64,000 nucleotides of DNA from Lacinutrix sp. WUR7 (GCF_016864015.1 NZ_CP045067.1:159001-223000); one strand, 5' to 3'. Numbered from the stretch's first letter, positions 19,192 to 29,042 are shown. Made by a program: numbers and translations. The notes: generated from the sequence alone by a model not told the origin.

Positions 19192-19260
19192 AAAATCATT
19201 TAAAATATAGAAACCAAATAAATAGTTATTACTAGTCTATCTATAGACTTTGTAGAAATA

Positions 19261-19298
19261 AAAAAATCCTGATGTTAACCTATCAGGATTTTTTTTAT
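19261..19298 (+). terminator. Intrinsic terminator of secA
   Basis: AAAAAATCCTGAT and ATCAGGATTTTTTTT form a strong stem around an 8-nt loop, 70 bp after the secA stop, with a T-tract. Confidence 0.88.
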
Positions 19299-19394
19299 TA
19301 ATAAGTGAGCGTTTTAATGAATCATACTATATCTAAAGTTTAGTATATCAATAACCAACGCTATAACATCTATAAATTTATAACTATTTAACCC

Positions 19395-19931
19395 ATGAAA
19401 AATTTATTATTGATTGTTGCATTTATTCTAAGTATAAATGTATCTGCACAAATCACCTTAAATAATCCAGCTCCGAATACGATTTCTCTAAATGAAAACA
19501 ACGTTTTATTTAATCTAGACTATCTGAATTTTTATATTAAAACAGATGATTATAAAATGGAACCATTTAAAGTAAAAACGTTAAAACAAGAGTACGCTAC
19601 CGTACTGTTACAAGATTCCAATTTAAAACCTTATGAAAAAAGTATCCCGCTTTACACGATTAAGATTATTGGTACTTATAAAAGTAACGGACTAAAAAAT
19701 GTTTATTTTAATTTTAAGTTTACAAAACTAGAGGCTTTTTTAGCAACTATTTCTTTATTAGAAAACTATGATAGAAAAGGGAAACTTATTTTATCTCGAG
19801 CTCCTGCAGACAATCAAGATGCTGTAAATTCCGCAGTTGGACAAATCACAAACCCGACACTCCCAGGGAATCAAAGCCCTCCTCCTGTATTTCCAATTAA
19901 AAATGATATAGTAGAATATATACACAAATAG
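19395..19931 (+). CDS. Secreted hypothetical protein
   Basis: 178 aa. MKNLLLIVAFILSINVSAQ is a clear signal peptide, cleaved after SAQ. The mature protein is beta-strand-like with no motif I recognise; the C-terminal part is Pro-rich (NPTLPGNQSPPPVFP). It lies 47 bp upstream of the FPGNDW-repeat gene and may be co-expressed with it. Conservation and function are unknown to me. Confidence 0.65.
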   Translation: MKNLLLIVAFILSINVSAQITLNNPAPNTISLNENNVLFNLDYLNFYIKTDDYKMEPFKVKTLKQEYATVLLQDSNLKPYEKSIPLYTIKIIGTYKSNGLKNVYFNFKFTKLEAFLATISLLENYDRKGKLILSRAPADNQDAVNSAVGQITNPTLPGNQSPPPVFPIKNDIVEYIHK

Positions 19932-19978
19932 AAAAACAGCTATAAGGATTAAACAATCTATTTTTTAAAATCAATATT

Positions 19979-20752
19979 ATGAAAATCAACATTCTTTATT
20001 ACGCGCTTTTTGCTCTATGTATTTCTTCTTTTGCAAGTGCGCAAGAGCAACTGATTAAAACAACAACGATTCAAAAAATTGGTGCTACAGAATTAAAAGT
20101 TAGCACCCAACAACCAACAAAGCTGCAATGGCATTCAGAGAAAAACATAGAAAAGTATAAACAACAATGGAAACAAAATGTTAATGGTAAAACAGAAATA
20201 GCCTTTAATAAAGATGTTATTATAAATAATATAAATATTAAAGCTGGAAAATATTTACTGCTCATTTTTCCTGGTAACGATTGGAAACCTGCAAACGATT
20301 CTTTGTATGTCTTTCCGGGTAATGATTGGAAGCCAAAAGACACTATAGCCAACTTCCCGGGCAATGATTGGCAACCAACAAACGATGTTATAAATGTTTT
20401 TCCAGGTAATGATTGGAATCCTAAAAATTCTTTAGTAAAATTTCCTGGTAACGATTGGAAGCCAAAAAAATCCAAATTAAGATTCCCTGGTAATGATTGG
20501 AAACCTGTCAATACATTAATGTCATCTTTTCCTGGTAACGACTGGCTTGTTGTATTTTATAAAAACACAGGCAGCACAAGTAAAAAATTGGATAAAAGTT
20601 TAATTGTAGGCGAAGTAACTGTAGCATCCAAAAAACGATTAACACCAGCGATTAATCTATCTGCAAACTTTATTTATTTAAATACAAACAGTGTGCAATT
20701 AGAGATTTCTTGGAAAAAAACCATGCTTTCCATTCCCATAAATATGAAATAA
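19979..20752 (+). CDS. Secreted DUF2911-like protein interrupted by seven FPGNDW repeats
   Basis: 257 aa with signal peptide (cleavage after SFASAQ). Residues 97-189 hold seven FPGNDW units spaced 14-16 residues apart, mostly FPGNDWKP. The parts before and after the repeats resemble the DUF2911 protein encoded at 32001. IKAGKYLLLIFPGNDW parallels LPAGKYTVWTIPHDSTW there, and LEISWKKTMLSIPI parallels LTMAWDDTMVVVPL at the C-terminus. I infer that one strand-loop of a DUF2911-like beta-sandwich was expanded by repetition. Function is unknown. Confidence 0.75.
   Translation: MKINILYYALFALCISSFASAQEQLIKTTTIQKIGATELKVSTQQPTKLQWHSEKNIEKYKQQWKQNVNGKTEIAFNKDVIINNINIKAGKYLLLIFPGNDWKPANDSLYVFPGNDWKPKDTIANFPGNDWQPTNDVINVFPGNDWNPKNSLVKFPGNDWKPKKSKLRFPGNDWKPVNTLMSSFPGNDWLVVFYKNTGSTSKKLDKSLIVGEVTVASKKRLTPAINLSANFIYLNTNSVQLEISWKKTMLSIPINMK
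20267..20545 (+). repeat. Coding tandem repeat: seven FPGNDW units of 42-51 bp
   Basis: Units start at 20267 and end with the last TGG at 20545. The protein motif is constant while codons vary (TTTCCTGGTAACGATTGG, TTCCCGGGCAATGATTGG and others). The hexapeptide is therefore probably under selection rather than being a recent slippage product. Confidence 0.9.
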
Positions 20753-20856
20753 TTTTTGTTTGCACCTCTGTTCTTTCTGGTCAAAAACTAATATACCGCA
20801 ATTTTTTAACAATATTTTTTTTGTATCTTTAAAAAACCAAACCAAAAATTGAAGAT

Positions 20857-21261
20857 ATGAGAAACGCATTTGCTATTGCTGTTGGTCTAGTTGTTTCTGG
20901 GCTAGTAATCTTTTTATTATACATTTTAGGCCCTCAATTTTTCACCTTTCCCCCAGGAGCAAATCCTATGGATCCAGATTCCATAAAACAAAACATGCAT
21001 TTAATACCTACTGGAGCAATGATTTTAGTTATTGTAGCTCACTTTTTTGGTATTATAGGTGGTATGATAGCTTCAACAGCAGTTTCAGAAACTTCTCTAG
21101 TTCCCGCATATATTGTTGCAGGAATAATCATTTTAGGATCTATTGGTGGCTCTTTTGCAATGTCACATCCAGCATGGTCTGTAATTTCAGGAATAATTGC
21201 TGTAATTGCTGCTTTTTTTGTTGGTAGAATAGCCGCAATTAAGAAAATGAATGAAGAATAA
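20857..21261 (+). CDS. Small integral membrane protein, four predicted helices
   Basis: 134 aa with hydrophobic segments near residues 5-25, 50-70, 80-98 and 104-124. The loop after helix 1 holds PPGANPMDPDSIKQNMHLIPTG. No signal sequence other than helix 1 and no catalytic motif is visible. It resembles short uncharacterised membrane proteins of Flavobacteriaceae. A TATCTTTA -7-like box lies about 30 bp upstream. It stands alone between two secreted-protein genes. Confidence 0.7.
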   Translation: MRNAFAIAVGLVVSGLVIFLLYILGPQFFTFPPGANPMDPDSIKQNMHLIPTGAMILVIVAHFFGIIGGMIASTAVSETSLVPAYIVAGIIILGSIGGSFAMSHPAWSVISGIIAVIAAFFVGRIAAIKKMNEE

Positions 21262-21450
21262 ATTTTTCATTTAATAATTCTTTTTTTTCACGCAAACAAA
21301 ACAACCGATTTTCTTCCGTTTCAACGAATATACTTCGCTTTATAGGGTAGTTTATTCAATATTTCTTAAATTTAAATCGTTGTTAAACAGCAACAAATAC
21401 TCCTACATTTTTTTCGATTAATAGCACTTAATAAAAAACGAAAAAAAATT

Positions 21451-24400
21451 ATGAAGCTTTACTTTGCATTAAAGCGAAATTTTGTGCTATTTATCTTAAT
21501 TTCTGCATTTCATTTTTCACCAAATATATTTGCGCAAACTATTAGTTTTGGCGCATCTGGCTTGGTTGGAGAAACGGTTCTTAACCCTACTTCTTTAGAA
21601 TTTGGTCCAGACAACCGATTATATGTTGCACAACAAGATGGTAAAATTTGGGCATACACTATAAATAGAGATGCTGCTACATCTGGAAATGGAACCTACT
21701 CCATATCAACTACAGAACAGATTACTGCTATTCAAACTGGAATTGTTAATCATGATGATTCTGGTATTGCGAATACGACACAACAGCGTTTAATTACTGG
21801 GATAGCTACTGCAGGAACTTCTACAAATCCAATTCTTTATGTAACCTCATCTGACTACCTATTTGGTGGTGGAGGTGCTGGAAGCGATACCAACTTAGAC
21901 ACGAATTCTAGTATTTTATCTAAATTAGAATGGAATGGTTCTACTTGGAATAAAGTCGATTTAATTAGAGGCTTACCTCGTTGTGAAGAAAACCATGCCA
22001 TAAACGGCATGGATATTTTTGAACGCTCTGGAAGCACTTATCTTTTAATTGTGCAAGGCGGTAACACGAATAAAGGGGCACCAAGTAATAATTTTGCTGG
22101 TACTCCAGAATATTTTTTATCTGGTTCTATGTTAATAGTCAATCTTTCGCAACTAGACCAAATGCCTGTATATACAGATCCTAGAAACAATACGGATTAC
22201 GTTTATGATTTACCCACTTTAAATGACCCAACAAGATTAGATATCGATAAAACACATGCCGAATTTCCGTATCCAGTTGGACACCCTTTAAGAGATGCAA
22301 CCATTGATATCAACGATCCTTTTGGAGGGCATAATAGTTTAAATCAGGCTTTTCCTGAAGCAGGAGGTCCAATTCAACTATTTGCTCCTGGTTTTAGAAA
22401 TGCCTACGATGTTGTTATTACAGAAAACGGAAGAATTTATACTTCAGATAATGGACCAAATTCCCTTTGGGGAGGTGTTCCTAAAATTTACGATAATGCA
22501 ACAAATACATTATTAGGAGATGAAAGTACAGTAACCTACGATCCATTAAATCATTATATAACGAATGAAATGAATGAGTCTGGAAGTAGTTTGATTGGTG
22601 ATCCTTTACATTTTGTTGGGACAGTTAATGATGCCAATAAAACCTATTATGGCGGACACCCAATTCCTATAAATGCATTTCCTTCTAGAGCGAATATCAT
22701 AGCATACCAAAATATAAATGGTTCCTGGGTAGCAACAAGCACTAATGACTTACAAACGCTTATAGCAGGTACTTCAGGATATTTCAATCCTTCTTTTACT
22801 ATTGCAGATTTCCCCGATGATCCTCGTTTAGCAGAATACCTAGTCGATGAACCTGTAGGTAGTTCAAAAATTAACATTCTAGATTTTCGCCCTTCTTCTA
22901 CTAATGGAATAACGGAATATACTGCTAGTAATTTTGGTGGCATCATGCAAGGTAATATACTAACAGCTTCCTTTAATGGTGACATTAATAGATATGTGTT
23001 AAATGCTGCTGGAGATAGTGTTTTAGAGCACGAAGTTGTATTTAGTGGTTTTGGCGCTTTACCTTTAGATGTTACAGCACAAGGAGATACAGATATATTT
23101 CCGGGTACCGTTTGGGCAGCAACCTACGGTGCAAATAACATTACTGTTTTTGAACCGTCCGATTTAGATTGCACACAACCTGGAGAGCCAGGTTATGATG
23201 CGCTTGCAGATAACGATGGAGATGGATTTTCTAATCAGGATGAATTAGATAACGGCACTAATATTTGCTCACAAGGAAGCAAACCAAATGATAATGATGG
23301 GGATTTTATTTCCGATTTAAATGACACAGATGATGACAACGATGGCGTATTAGATGTTAATGATGTATTTGCTTTGGATGCAAATAATGGTTTAACCACC
23401 AATCTCCCTGTAGATTTACCTTTTTGGAATAATGACCCAGGAACTGGTTTATTTGGTTTAGGTTTTACTGGCTTAATGCTAGATCCTTCTGGAACTACAG
23501 ATTATTTAACACAATTTGTAGAAGAGAATTTATCTTTTGGTGGTGCTGCTGGAAAAGCCACTGTAGATCTAACTACTGGAGGTGATACCGTAACAAACGA
23601 CCAAAAAAATGGGTTTCAATTTGGTGTTAATGTAGATACCAATTCTAATCCGTTTACCATTCATTCTAAAATAGAGTCTCCTTTTTTCGGGATTAGCGGT
23701 TCGCAAACAGCTCCTATAGATCATCAATCTTATGGTATAAGTTTTGGTAATGGCGATCAAGACAACTACCTGAAGCTTGTTTTAATGAATGGCGTTAGTA
23801 ATAGTGATTCTGAAAATGGCTTACAAGTATTATTAGAAGACAATGGTGTTATTACCTCGAACAATAGTTATGATATTCCCGGAATATTAAATGCAGGTTC
23901 TGTAGGTTTGTACTTTAGTATAAATCCTTCCGCAAATACAGCACAACCATTTTATTCCATAGATGACGGACAAACACTAGTGGTGTTAGGCAGCCCTATT
24001 AGCTTGCCATTAAACTTTTTAGATGCCACAGACAATCAAGGTTTAGCTATTGGTATGGTTTCCACAGCTAAAGATGCATCTGGGAATGATTCCAATCCTT
24101 TTACGGCTACTTGGGATTATTTTGAAGTGTATGAAAACCAAAACGGCATATTAACTTCCAATCCAAATCCTTTAGATTTTGGCTTAACCCCTACTACCAA
24201 TTCATTAAGAACAAAACATATAACCGTAAATAATGAGGGAGGACCAACAGATGATGCTATTACCATAACTGCACTAAATTTTTCTGGCACAGACGCTGCT
24301 ATGTTTTCAAGTAATATATCCTTACCATTAACCATTAATGCAGGAACCAGTGAAGAAATTCCTATTCACTTTATTTCGAATACTATTTTAGGAGGAAAGA

Positions 24401-27400
24401 GCGCTTCTGTAGAAATTGTACATTCAGGAAACAACCCTTCTATTCCAATAAATTTAACAGGAGAAATCACAGATGCATTTTCACCAATAGTTAGAATAAA
24501 TGCTGGAGGCCCTTTAGTAGCCGCAAATGATTCTGGTCCAGATTGGGAATTTAATGAACTTAATGGAACTTATACAGGCGTATCCTATTCTGTTTCTTCT
24601 GGATCTAGATATGTACTTTCTACTTTAGATTACTCCTTAAAAGATGCATCCATTCCTAACTATATAGACCAAACTACTTATGAAACCGTTATGAATTCAC
24701 AACGGAGTATTAGTGCTTCTTCTATTCCTATGATATTTTCTATTCCGGTACCCAATGGCGATTATATTGTGAATTTTTATGTCGCAAACCTATATAATGG
24801 AACATCGGAACCTGGAGAACGATTATATAGTGTAGATATAGAAAACCAAAGATTTTTAGAAAACTTTGACCCTTCTGAAACTTATGGTAATAGAGTTGCA
24901 GGATTGATTCAGCAAAACGTACTTGTATTAGATGGAATTTTAGAAATTGAATTTTTTAGAATCTTAGAAAATCCAATGGTAAATGCTATTGAAATTCTTG
25001 CCTTACAAGCTTCGGATATCAGTATCGATCCTATTGCAGATATTACCAATTGTGCTTTAGAAATTTCAGATTTTTCTGCTATTGCTAATGGCGGAAGCGC
25101 TTCTGAAAACTTCACCTATTCCATTATCGGACAACCAAGTGGATTACAAATTGAACCAACTAATGGGCTAATTTTTGGCACTATAGATGCTAGTGCTACA
25201 ACTGGAGGATTAAATAGCGATGGTATACATCAAGTAACTGTTACGGTTTCTAAACTTGGTAGTAGCGATGCTACAGAAACATTTATTTGGACCGTTCTTG
25301 AAGATACCGAACCTCCTGTGATTACTTGTCCGTTAGACATTATACAAACTGCGGACACCGCTTCTTGTAATGCGCTTGTAACCATAATAGAGCCAACTGC
25401 AACAGATAATTGCACCACTACTATAACTTATAATGGTGTACGAAATGACACTTTATTATTAACAGACCCTTATCCCGTTGGGGATACTATTATTACATGG
25501 ACTGCAACAGATGCAGCTAGTAATAATTCGATTACTTGTGATCAAACCATAACGATTACAGACAACGAATCACCTGTAATTACTTGTCCTTCAGATATTT
25601 CACAAACTGCGGATGCAGCTGCTTGTGATGCTTTAATTACAATCATCAATCCAACTGCGACAGATAATTGCACAGGAACGATTACTTATAATGGTGTACG
25701 AAATGATGCCTTATTATTAACAGATCCATATCCTGTTGGGGATACTATTATTACTTGGATAGCAACAGATGCCGCTAGTAATGATTCCATTACTTGTGAT
25801 CAAACAATAACAATTACGGATGATGAATTACCTGTTATTACTTGTCCTACAGACATTTCACAAACTGCGGATGCAGCTGTCTGTGATGCTTTAGTTACAA
25901 TTATAGAGCCAACTGCAACAGATAATTGCACCACTACTATTACTTATAATGGTGTACGAAATGACGCTTTATTATTAACAGACCCTTATCCCGTTGGGGA
26001 TACTATTATTACATGGACTGCAACAGATGCAGCTAGTAATGATTCGACTACTTGTGATCAAACCATAACGATTACAGACGACGAATTACCTGTAATTACT
26101 TGTCCGTTAGATATTACACAAATTGCGGATACCGCTTCTTGTGATGCTTTGGTTACCATCATAGAACCAACTGCAACAGATAATTGCACCACTACTATAA
26201 CTTATAATGGTGTACGAAATGACACTTTATTATTAACAGACCCTTATCCCGTTGGGGATACTATTATTACATGGACTGCAACAGATGCAGCTAGTAATAA
26301 TTCGATTACTTGTGATCAAACCATAACGATTACAGACGACGAATTACCTGTTATTACTTGTCCGTTAGATATTACACAAATTGCGGATACCGCTTCTTGT
26401 GATGCTTTGGTTACCATCATAGAACCAACTGCAACAGATAATTGCATTGGAACTATTACATATACTGGCGTACGAAATGATGCCTTATTATTAACAGATC
26501 CTTATCCTGTTGGTGATACTATTATTACGTGGACTGCAACAGACACTGCAGAAAATGATTCTATTTCTTGTAATCAAACAATAACGATTTATGAAGATGA
26601 ATTACCTGTGATTACTTGTCCTTTAGATATTACACAAACTGCGGATACCGCTTCTTGTGACGCTATAGTTACTATTACAGAACCAACTGCAACAGATAAT
26701 TGTTTGGGTACAATTACATATACTGGCGTACGAAATGATGCATTACTATTAACAGATCCTTACCCTGTTGGTGATACTATTATTACATGGACTGCAACAG
26801 ATGCTTCCAGTAATGATTCTATTTCTTGTAATCAAACCATAACGATTACAGACGACGAATTACCTGTAATTACTTGTCCTTCAAATATAGAAGAACTTGT
26901 CGCTGAAGGTGTCACTCAAGCAACGATACCTATTGCAGAACCAACAGCAACAGACAATTGCCCAAGCACCTTTACCTATAATGGAATAAGAAATGATGCC
27001 TTACTATTAACAGATCCTTATCCTTTAGGGGAAACAACCATAACATGGACGGCAACAGATGCTGCAGGAAATGACTCACTAACTTGTGTGCAAACAATAA
27101 CGGTTACTTCTACCTATAGTTTAAACTTAAATGTTTCTTTACAGGGTAAAACAGATCATTCTGGTACCTATTCGGTTATTATATATAACGTTAATGATTT
27201 AGTAACTCCTGCTTACAGCTTAAGCGAAACAGCAGATGCTTTTGGAAATATAATACTAAGCACAGAAATTCTTCCAGGAAATTATAAAGTATTAGTAAAA
27301 CATCCTATGTATTTACAACGCCTTTTAAATGTTTCTTTAATAAGTAATCAAACAGAAACTGTAAGCCAATTATTAGCTGGAGATATTAATAATGATAACA

Positions 27401-27570
27401 CTATCAATTATTTAGACTATGGGATTCTATCTGGCACATACGGTTTAAATTCCATTCAGATGGGATATGACAGCCGTGCAGATTTTGATGAAAATTTAAG
27501 CGTCAACTTTTTAGACTATGGAATATTATCTGGAAACTATGGGTTGTCTAGCGAAACACAAAACGATTAA
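21451..27570 (+). CDS. Giant secreted mosaic protein: beta-propeller, lectin/malectin-like, seven HYR domains, C-terminal dockerin
   Basis: 2039 aa with signal peptide (after FAQ, about residue 29). Domains in order: a sugar-dehydrogenase-like propeller (about 30-570; LNPTSLEFGPDNRLYVAQQDG), thrombospondin-3-like Ca sites (587-640; DNDGDGFSNQDELDNG), a lectin-like beta-sandwich (645-890), a choice-of-anchor-D-like domain (about 900-1005), a malectin-like domain (1010-1195; VRINAGGP), a putative Ig domain, seven HYR domains (1288-1886) and a prealbumin-like module. It ends in a type I dockerin (about 1977-2035) with DINNDNTINYLD and DFDENLSVNFLD calcium loops. It has no T9SS sorting domain of its own. 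The next gene, 12 bp on, encodes a cohesin-like partner. Carbohydrate or surface binding is inferred. Confidence 0.85.
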   Translation: MKLYFALKRNFVLFILISAFHFSPNIFAQTISFGASGLVGETVLNPTSLEFGPDNRLYVAQQDGKIWAYTINRDAATSGNGTYSISTTEQITAIQTGIVNHDDSGIANTTQQRLITGIATAGTSTNPILYVTSSDYLFGGGGAGSDTNLDTNSSILSKLEWNGSTWNKVDLIRGLPRCEENHAINGMDIFERSGSTYLLIVQGGNTNKGAPSNNFAGTPEYFLSGSMLIVNLSQLDQMPVYTDPRNNTDYVYDLPTLNDPTRLDIDKTHAEFPYPVGHPLRDATIDINDPFGGHNSLNQAFPEAGGPIQLFAPGFRNAYDVVITENGRIYTSDNGPNSLWGGVPKIYDNATNTLLGDESTVTYDPLNHYITNEMNESGSSLIGDPLHFVGTVNDANKTYYGGHPIPINAFPSRANIIAYQNINGSWVATSTNDLQTLIAGTSGYFNPSFTIADFPDDPRLAEYLVDEPVGSSKINILDFRPSSTNGITEYTASNFGGIMQGNILTASFNGDINRYVLNAAGDSVLEHEVVFSGFGALPLDVTAQGDTDIFPGTVWAATYGANNITVFEPSDLDCTQPGEPGYDALADNDGDGFSNQDELDNGTNICSQGSKPNDNDGDFISDLNDTDDDNDGVLDVNDVFALDANNGLTTNLPVDLPFWNNDPGTGLFGLGFTGLMLDPSGTTDYLTQFVEENLSFGGAAGKATVDLTTGGDTVTNDQKNGFQFGVNVDTNSNPFTIHSKIESPFFGISGSQTAPIDHQSYGISFGNGDQDNYLKLVLMNGVSNSDSENGLQVLLEDNGVITSNNSYDIPGILNAGSVGLYFSINPSANTAQPFYSIDDGQTLVVLGSPISLPLNFLDATDNQGLAIGMVSTAKDASGNDSNPFTATWDYFEVYENQNGILTSNPNPLDFGLTPTTNSLRTKHITVNNEGGPTDDAITITALNFSGTDAAMFSSNISLPLTINAGTSEEIPIHFISNTILGGKSASVEIVHSGNNPSIPINLTGEITDAFSPIVRINAGGPLVAANDSGPDWEFNELNGTYTGVSYSVSSGSRYVLSTLDYSLKDASIPNYIDQTTYETVMNSQRSISASSIPMIFSIPVPNGDYIVNFYVANLYNGTSEPGERLYSVDIENQRFLENFDPSETYGNRVAGLIQQNVLVLDGILEIEFFRILENPMVNAIEILALQASDISIDPIADITNCALEISDFSAIANGGSASENFTYSIIGQPSGLQIEPTNGLIFGTIDASATTGGLNSDGIHQVTVTVSKLGSSDATETFIWTVLEDTEPPVITCPLDIIQTADTASCNALVTIIEPTATDNCTTTITYNGVRNDTLLLTDPYPVGDTIITWTATDAASNNSITCDQTITITDNESPVITCPSDISQTADAAACDALITIINPTATDNCTGTITYNGVRNDALLLTDPYPVGDTIITWIATDAASNDSITCDQTITITDDELPVITCPTDISQTADAAVCDALVTIIEPTATDNCTTTITYNGVRNDALLLTDPYPVGDTIITWTATDAASNDSTTCDQTITITDDELPVITCPLDITQIADTASCDALVTIIEPTATDNCTTTITYNGVRNDTLLLTDPYPVGDTIITWTATDAASNNSITCDQTITITDDELPVITCPLDITQIADTASCDALVTIIEPTATDNCIGTITYTGVRNDALLLTDPYPVGDTIITWTATDTAENDSISCNQTITIYEDELPVITCPLDITQTADTASCDAIVTITEPTATDNCLGTITYTGVRNDALLLTDPYPVGDTIITWTATDASSNDSISCNQTITITDDELPVITCPSNIEELVAEGVTQATIPIAEPTATDNCPSTFTYNGIRNDALLLTDPYPLGETTITWTATDAAGNDSLTCVQTITVTSTYSLNLNVSLQGKTDHSGTYSVIIYNVNDLVTPAYSLSETADAFGNIILSTEILPGNYKVLVKHPMYLQRLLNVSLISNQTETVSQLLAGDINNDNTINYLDYGILSGTYGLNSIQMGYDSRADFDENLSVNFLDYGILSGNYGLSSETQND
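25309..27110 (+). repeat. Seven tandem HYR-domain repeats (86 aa / 258 bp each)
   Basis: Each unit begins PVITCP and includes TATDNC, TYNGVRND and LLLTDPYPVGDTIITWTATD. Copies 4 and 5 (from about 26083 and 26341) are almost identical at the DNA level across much of the unit, so they duplicated recently. Copy 7 is the most diverged (SNIEELVAEG). Confidence 0.92.
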
Positions 27571-27582
27571 AAAATAGAAATT

Positions 27583-28353
27583 ATGAAAACATTAAAATCA
27601 ATTCAGATAAAAATGTTCTTATTACTAACTTTGGTTAGTAGTATCCATCTTACTGCACAAACAGTAGATGTAGTAGCTAATGTAGATGTAGTTCCTCCAG
27701 TAACGGTAGGACAAACTTTTACATACACTTTGCAGGCAGTTGCAGGAACAACACCATACAGAGTGGTACAAGTATATTTAAATTACAATAATTCTGCCAT
27801 TCAATTAAACAGTTTAACTCCAGATAATACGGATTTAAATGAAATACAAAATATCACCTCAGAATCTGGGGTGATACGATATTCTGCTGGTTCTTTATCC
27901 AATGACGTAACTGGAACAACAACCGTTTTTACTGCTGTTTTTGAGGTTGTAGCAGCCACAGAAAACATATTGATTACGCATGACTTAGCATCCAATGGAA
28001 ACCCTAATGGAACTGGTGTAGGAAATAGTAGTGGTATCGATATAATAGGGTCTGCAAACAATATTATATTAGCAACACTTACTACCGAAGAAAACAACTT
28101 TAGTGAAAGCTTTTCAGTATTTCCAAATCCCGTAAGTGATGTGCTTTATATCAAAACAAATACTGCTTCAGAAATTAAAAACATAAGCATTCACAGTATC
28201 GATGGTAAACGTATTCAACAAATAGAAGATATACATACTATTTCAAACCAAATAGCTATTCCTGTGCAACATCTAGAAGAAGCGTTATACTTTATAACCA
28301 TTACATCTATAGAAAATGAAGTCGCCAATTTTAAAATACTAATTAATCAATAA
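27583..28353 (+). CDS. Secreted cohesin-like protein with T9SS type A sorting domain
   Basis: 256 aa with signal peptide (after LTAQ, about residue 26). Residues about 28-165 look like a cohesin domain: VGQTFTYTLQAVAG, VVQVYLNYNNSAIQLNSLTP, GVIRYSAGSLSN and TTVFTAVFEVVA match the strand order of cohesins. The C-terminal 80 residues start SFSVFPNPVSDVLYIKT and form a Por/T9SS type A sorting domain, which directs export by the type IX system and usually cell-surface attachment. The gene follows the dockerin protein by 12 bp. I infer that it anchors that protein at the surface. Its stop overlaps the convergent M23 gene by 7 bp. Confidence 0.8.
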   Translation: MKTLKSIQIKMFLLLTLVSSIHLTAQTVDVVANVDVVPPVTVGQTFTYTLQAVAGTTPYRVVQVYLNYNNSAIQLNSLTPDNTDLNEIQNITSESGVIRYSAGSLSNDVTGTTTVFTAVFEVVAATENILITHDLASNGNPNGTGVGNSSGIDIIGSANNIILATLTTEENNFSESFSVFPNPVSDVLYIKTNTASEIKNISIHSIDGKRIQQIEDIHTISNQIAIPVQHLEEALYFITITSIENEVANFKILINQ

Positions 28354-29042
28354 CCAAGCTTTAGTAACGTGTTAGGGTCTGGACAGTTTTTTATAAACTT
28401 GTTCAGATTTTTTTTGCTACATACTCCAGGATAATCACCAATATAATCTTCCATATTTCTTATAATTTGAAAGTGTAGATGTGGCGCATAATCGCCATTA
28501 ACTGTTGCATCTCCTAAAGTTGCAATACATGCTCCCGCTTTTAAAAGTTGACCTACTTTTATAGATTGTATAGATGCCACACTTAAATGACCATAAAGGG
28601 TATAAAAAACTTGATCTTTAATACTATGCTTTAAAATTATAGTTGGTCCATAATCCCCAAAATTAGGATTGTTTTTAAAACTATGAACGGTTGCATCCAA
28701 AGGTGTGTATATTTTTGTTCCTGCCGCAATCCATAAATCGATGCCTAAATGAATGTTTCGTTCTTCCTCTATATTTTGGGACTTAAAATAAGTACTTCGT
28801 TTGTAAATATTTCGCTTTTCAGCATAACCACCAAAAGCAACTTTTTTATTATGCTTTTTTAAATAGTGTTGTATAAAACCTTGCCAATCTTGCGAAGAAG
28901 AAACATTAAACGTATTTAAATCGGAATTGTTTTCCGATAAATCTATTGAAATATAATCTGAATTTGGAATAGTAGCATCTAATACACGAAGCGGTTTTTT
29001 GTGGATGCTTTTTAAGAATAAGAAGAAATCTTCAGAATGCAT
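28347..29042 (-). CDS. M23 family metallopeptidase (LytM-like)
   Basis: 231 aa. HLGIDLWIAAGTKIYTPLDA carries the first zinc ligands (HxxxD), YTLYGHLS the conserved YGH and APHLHFQI the HxH ligand, so the catalytic set for a peptidoglycan endopeptidase is complete. No clear signal peptide is visible at the chosen ATG, which is unusual for a wall hydrolase but common for this flavobacterial subfamily. It is convergent with the cohesin gene, overlapping by 7 bp. Confidence 0.85.
   Translation of the reverse strand: MHSEDFFLFLKSIHKKPLRVLDATIPNSDYISIDLSENNSDLNTFNVSSSQDWQGFIQHYLKKHNKKVAFGGYAEKRNIYKRSTYFKSQNIEEERNIHLGIDLWIAAGTKIYTPLDATVHSFKNNPNFGDYGPTIILKHSIKDQVFYTLYGHLSVASIQSIKVGQLLKAGACIATLGDATVNGDYAPHLHFQIIRNMEDYIGDYPGVCSKKNLNKFIKNCPDPNTLLKLGY

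Noticed and set aside
20071-20511. 146-codon open frame on the minus strand opposite the FPGNDW repeats (FQSLPGN repeat)
   Set aside because: It is the mirror of the coding repeat; the plus-strand frame has a signal peptide and DUF2911-like flanks.
25309-27110. Regular repeats that could suggest a CRISPR array
   Set aside because: Units are 258 bp, in frame, and encode HYR domains; there are no short repeats with unique spacers and no cas genes.
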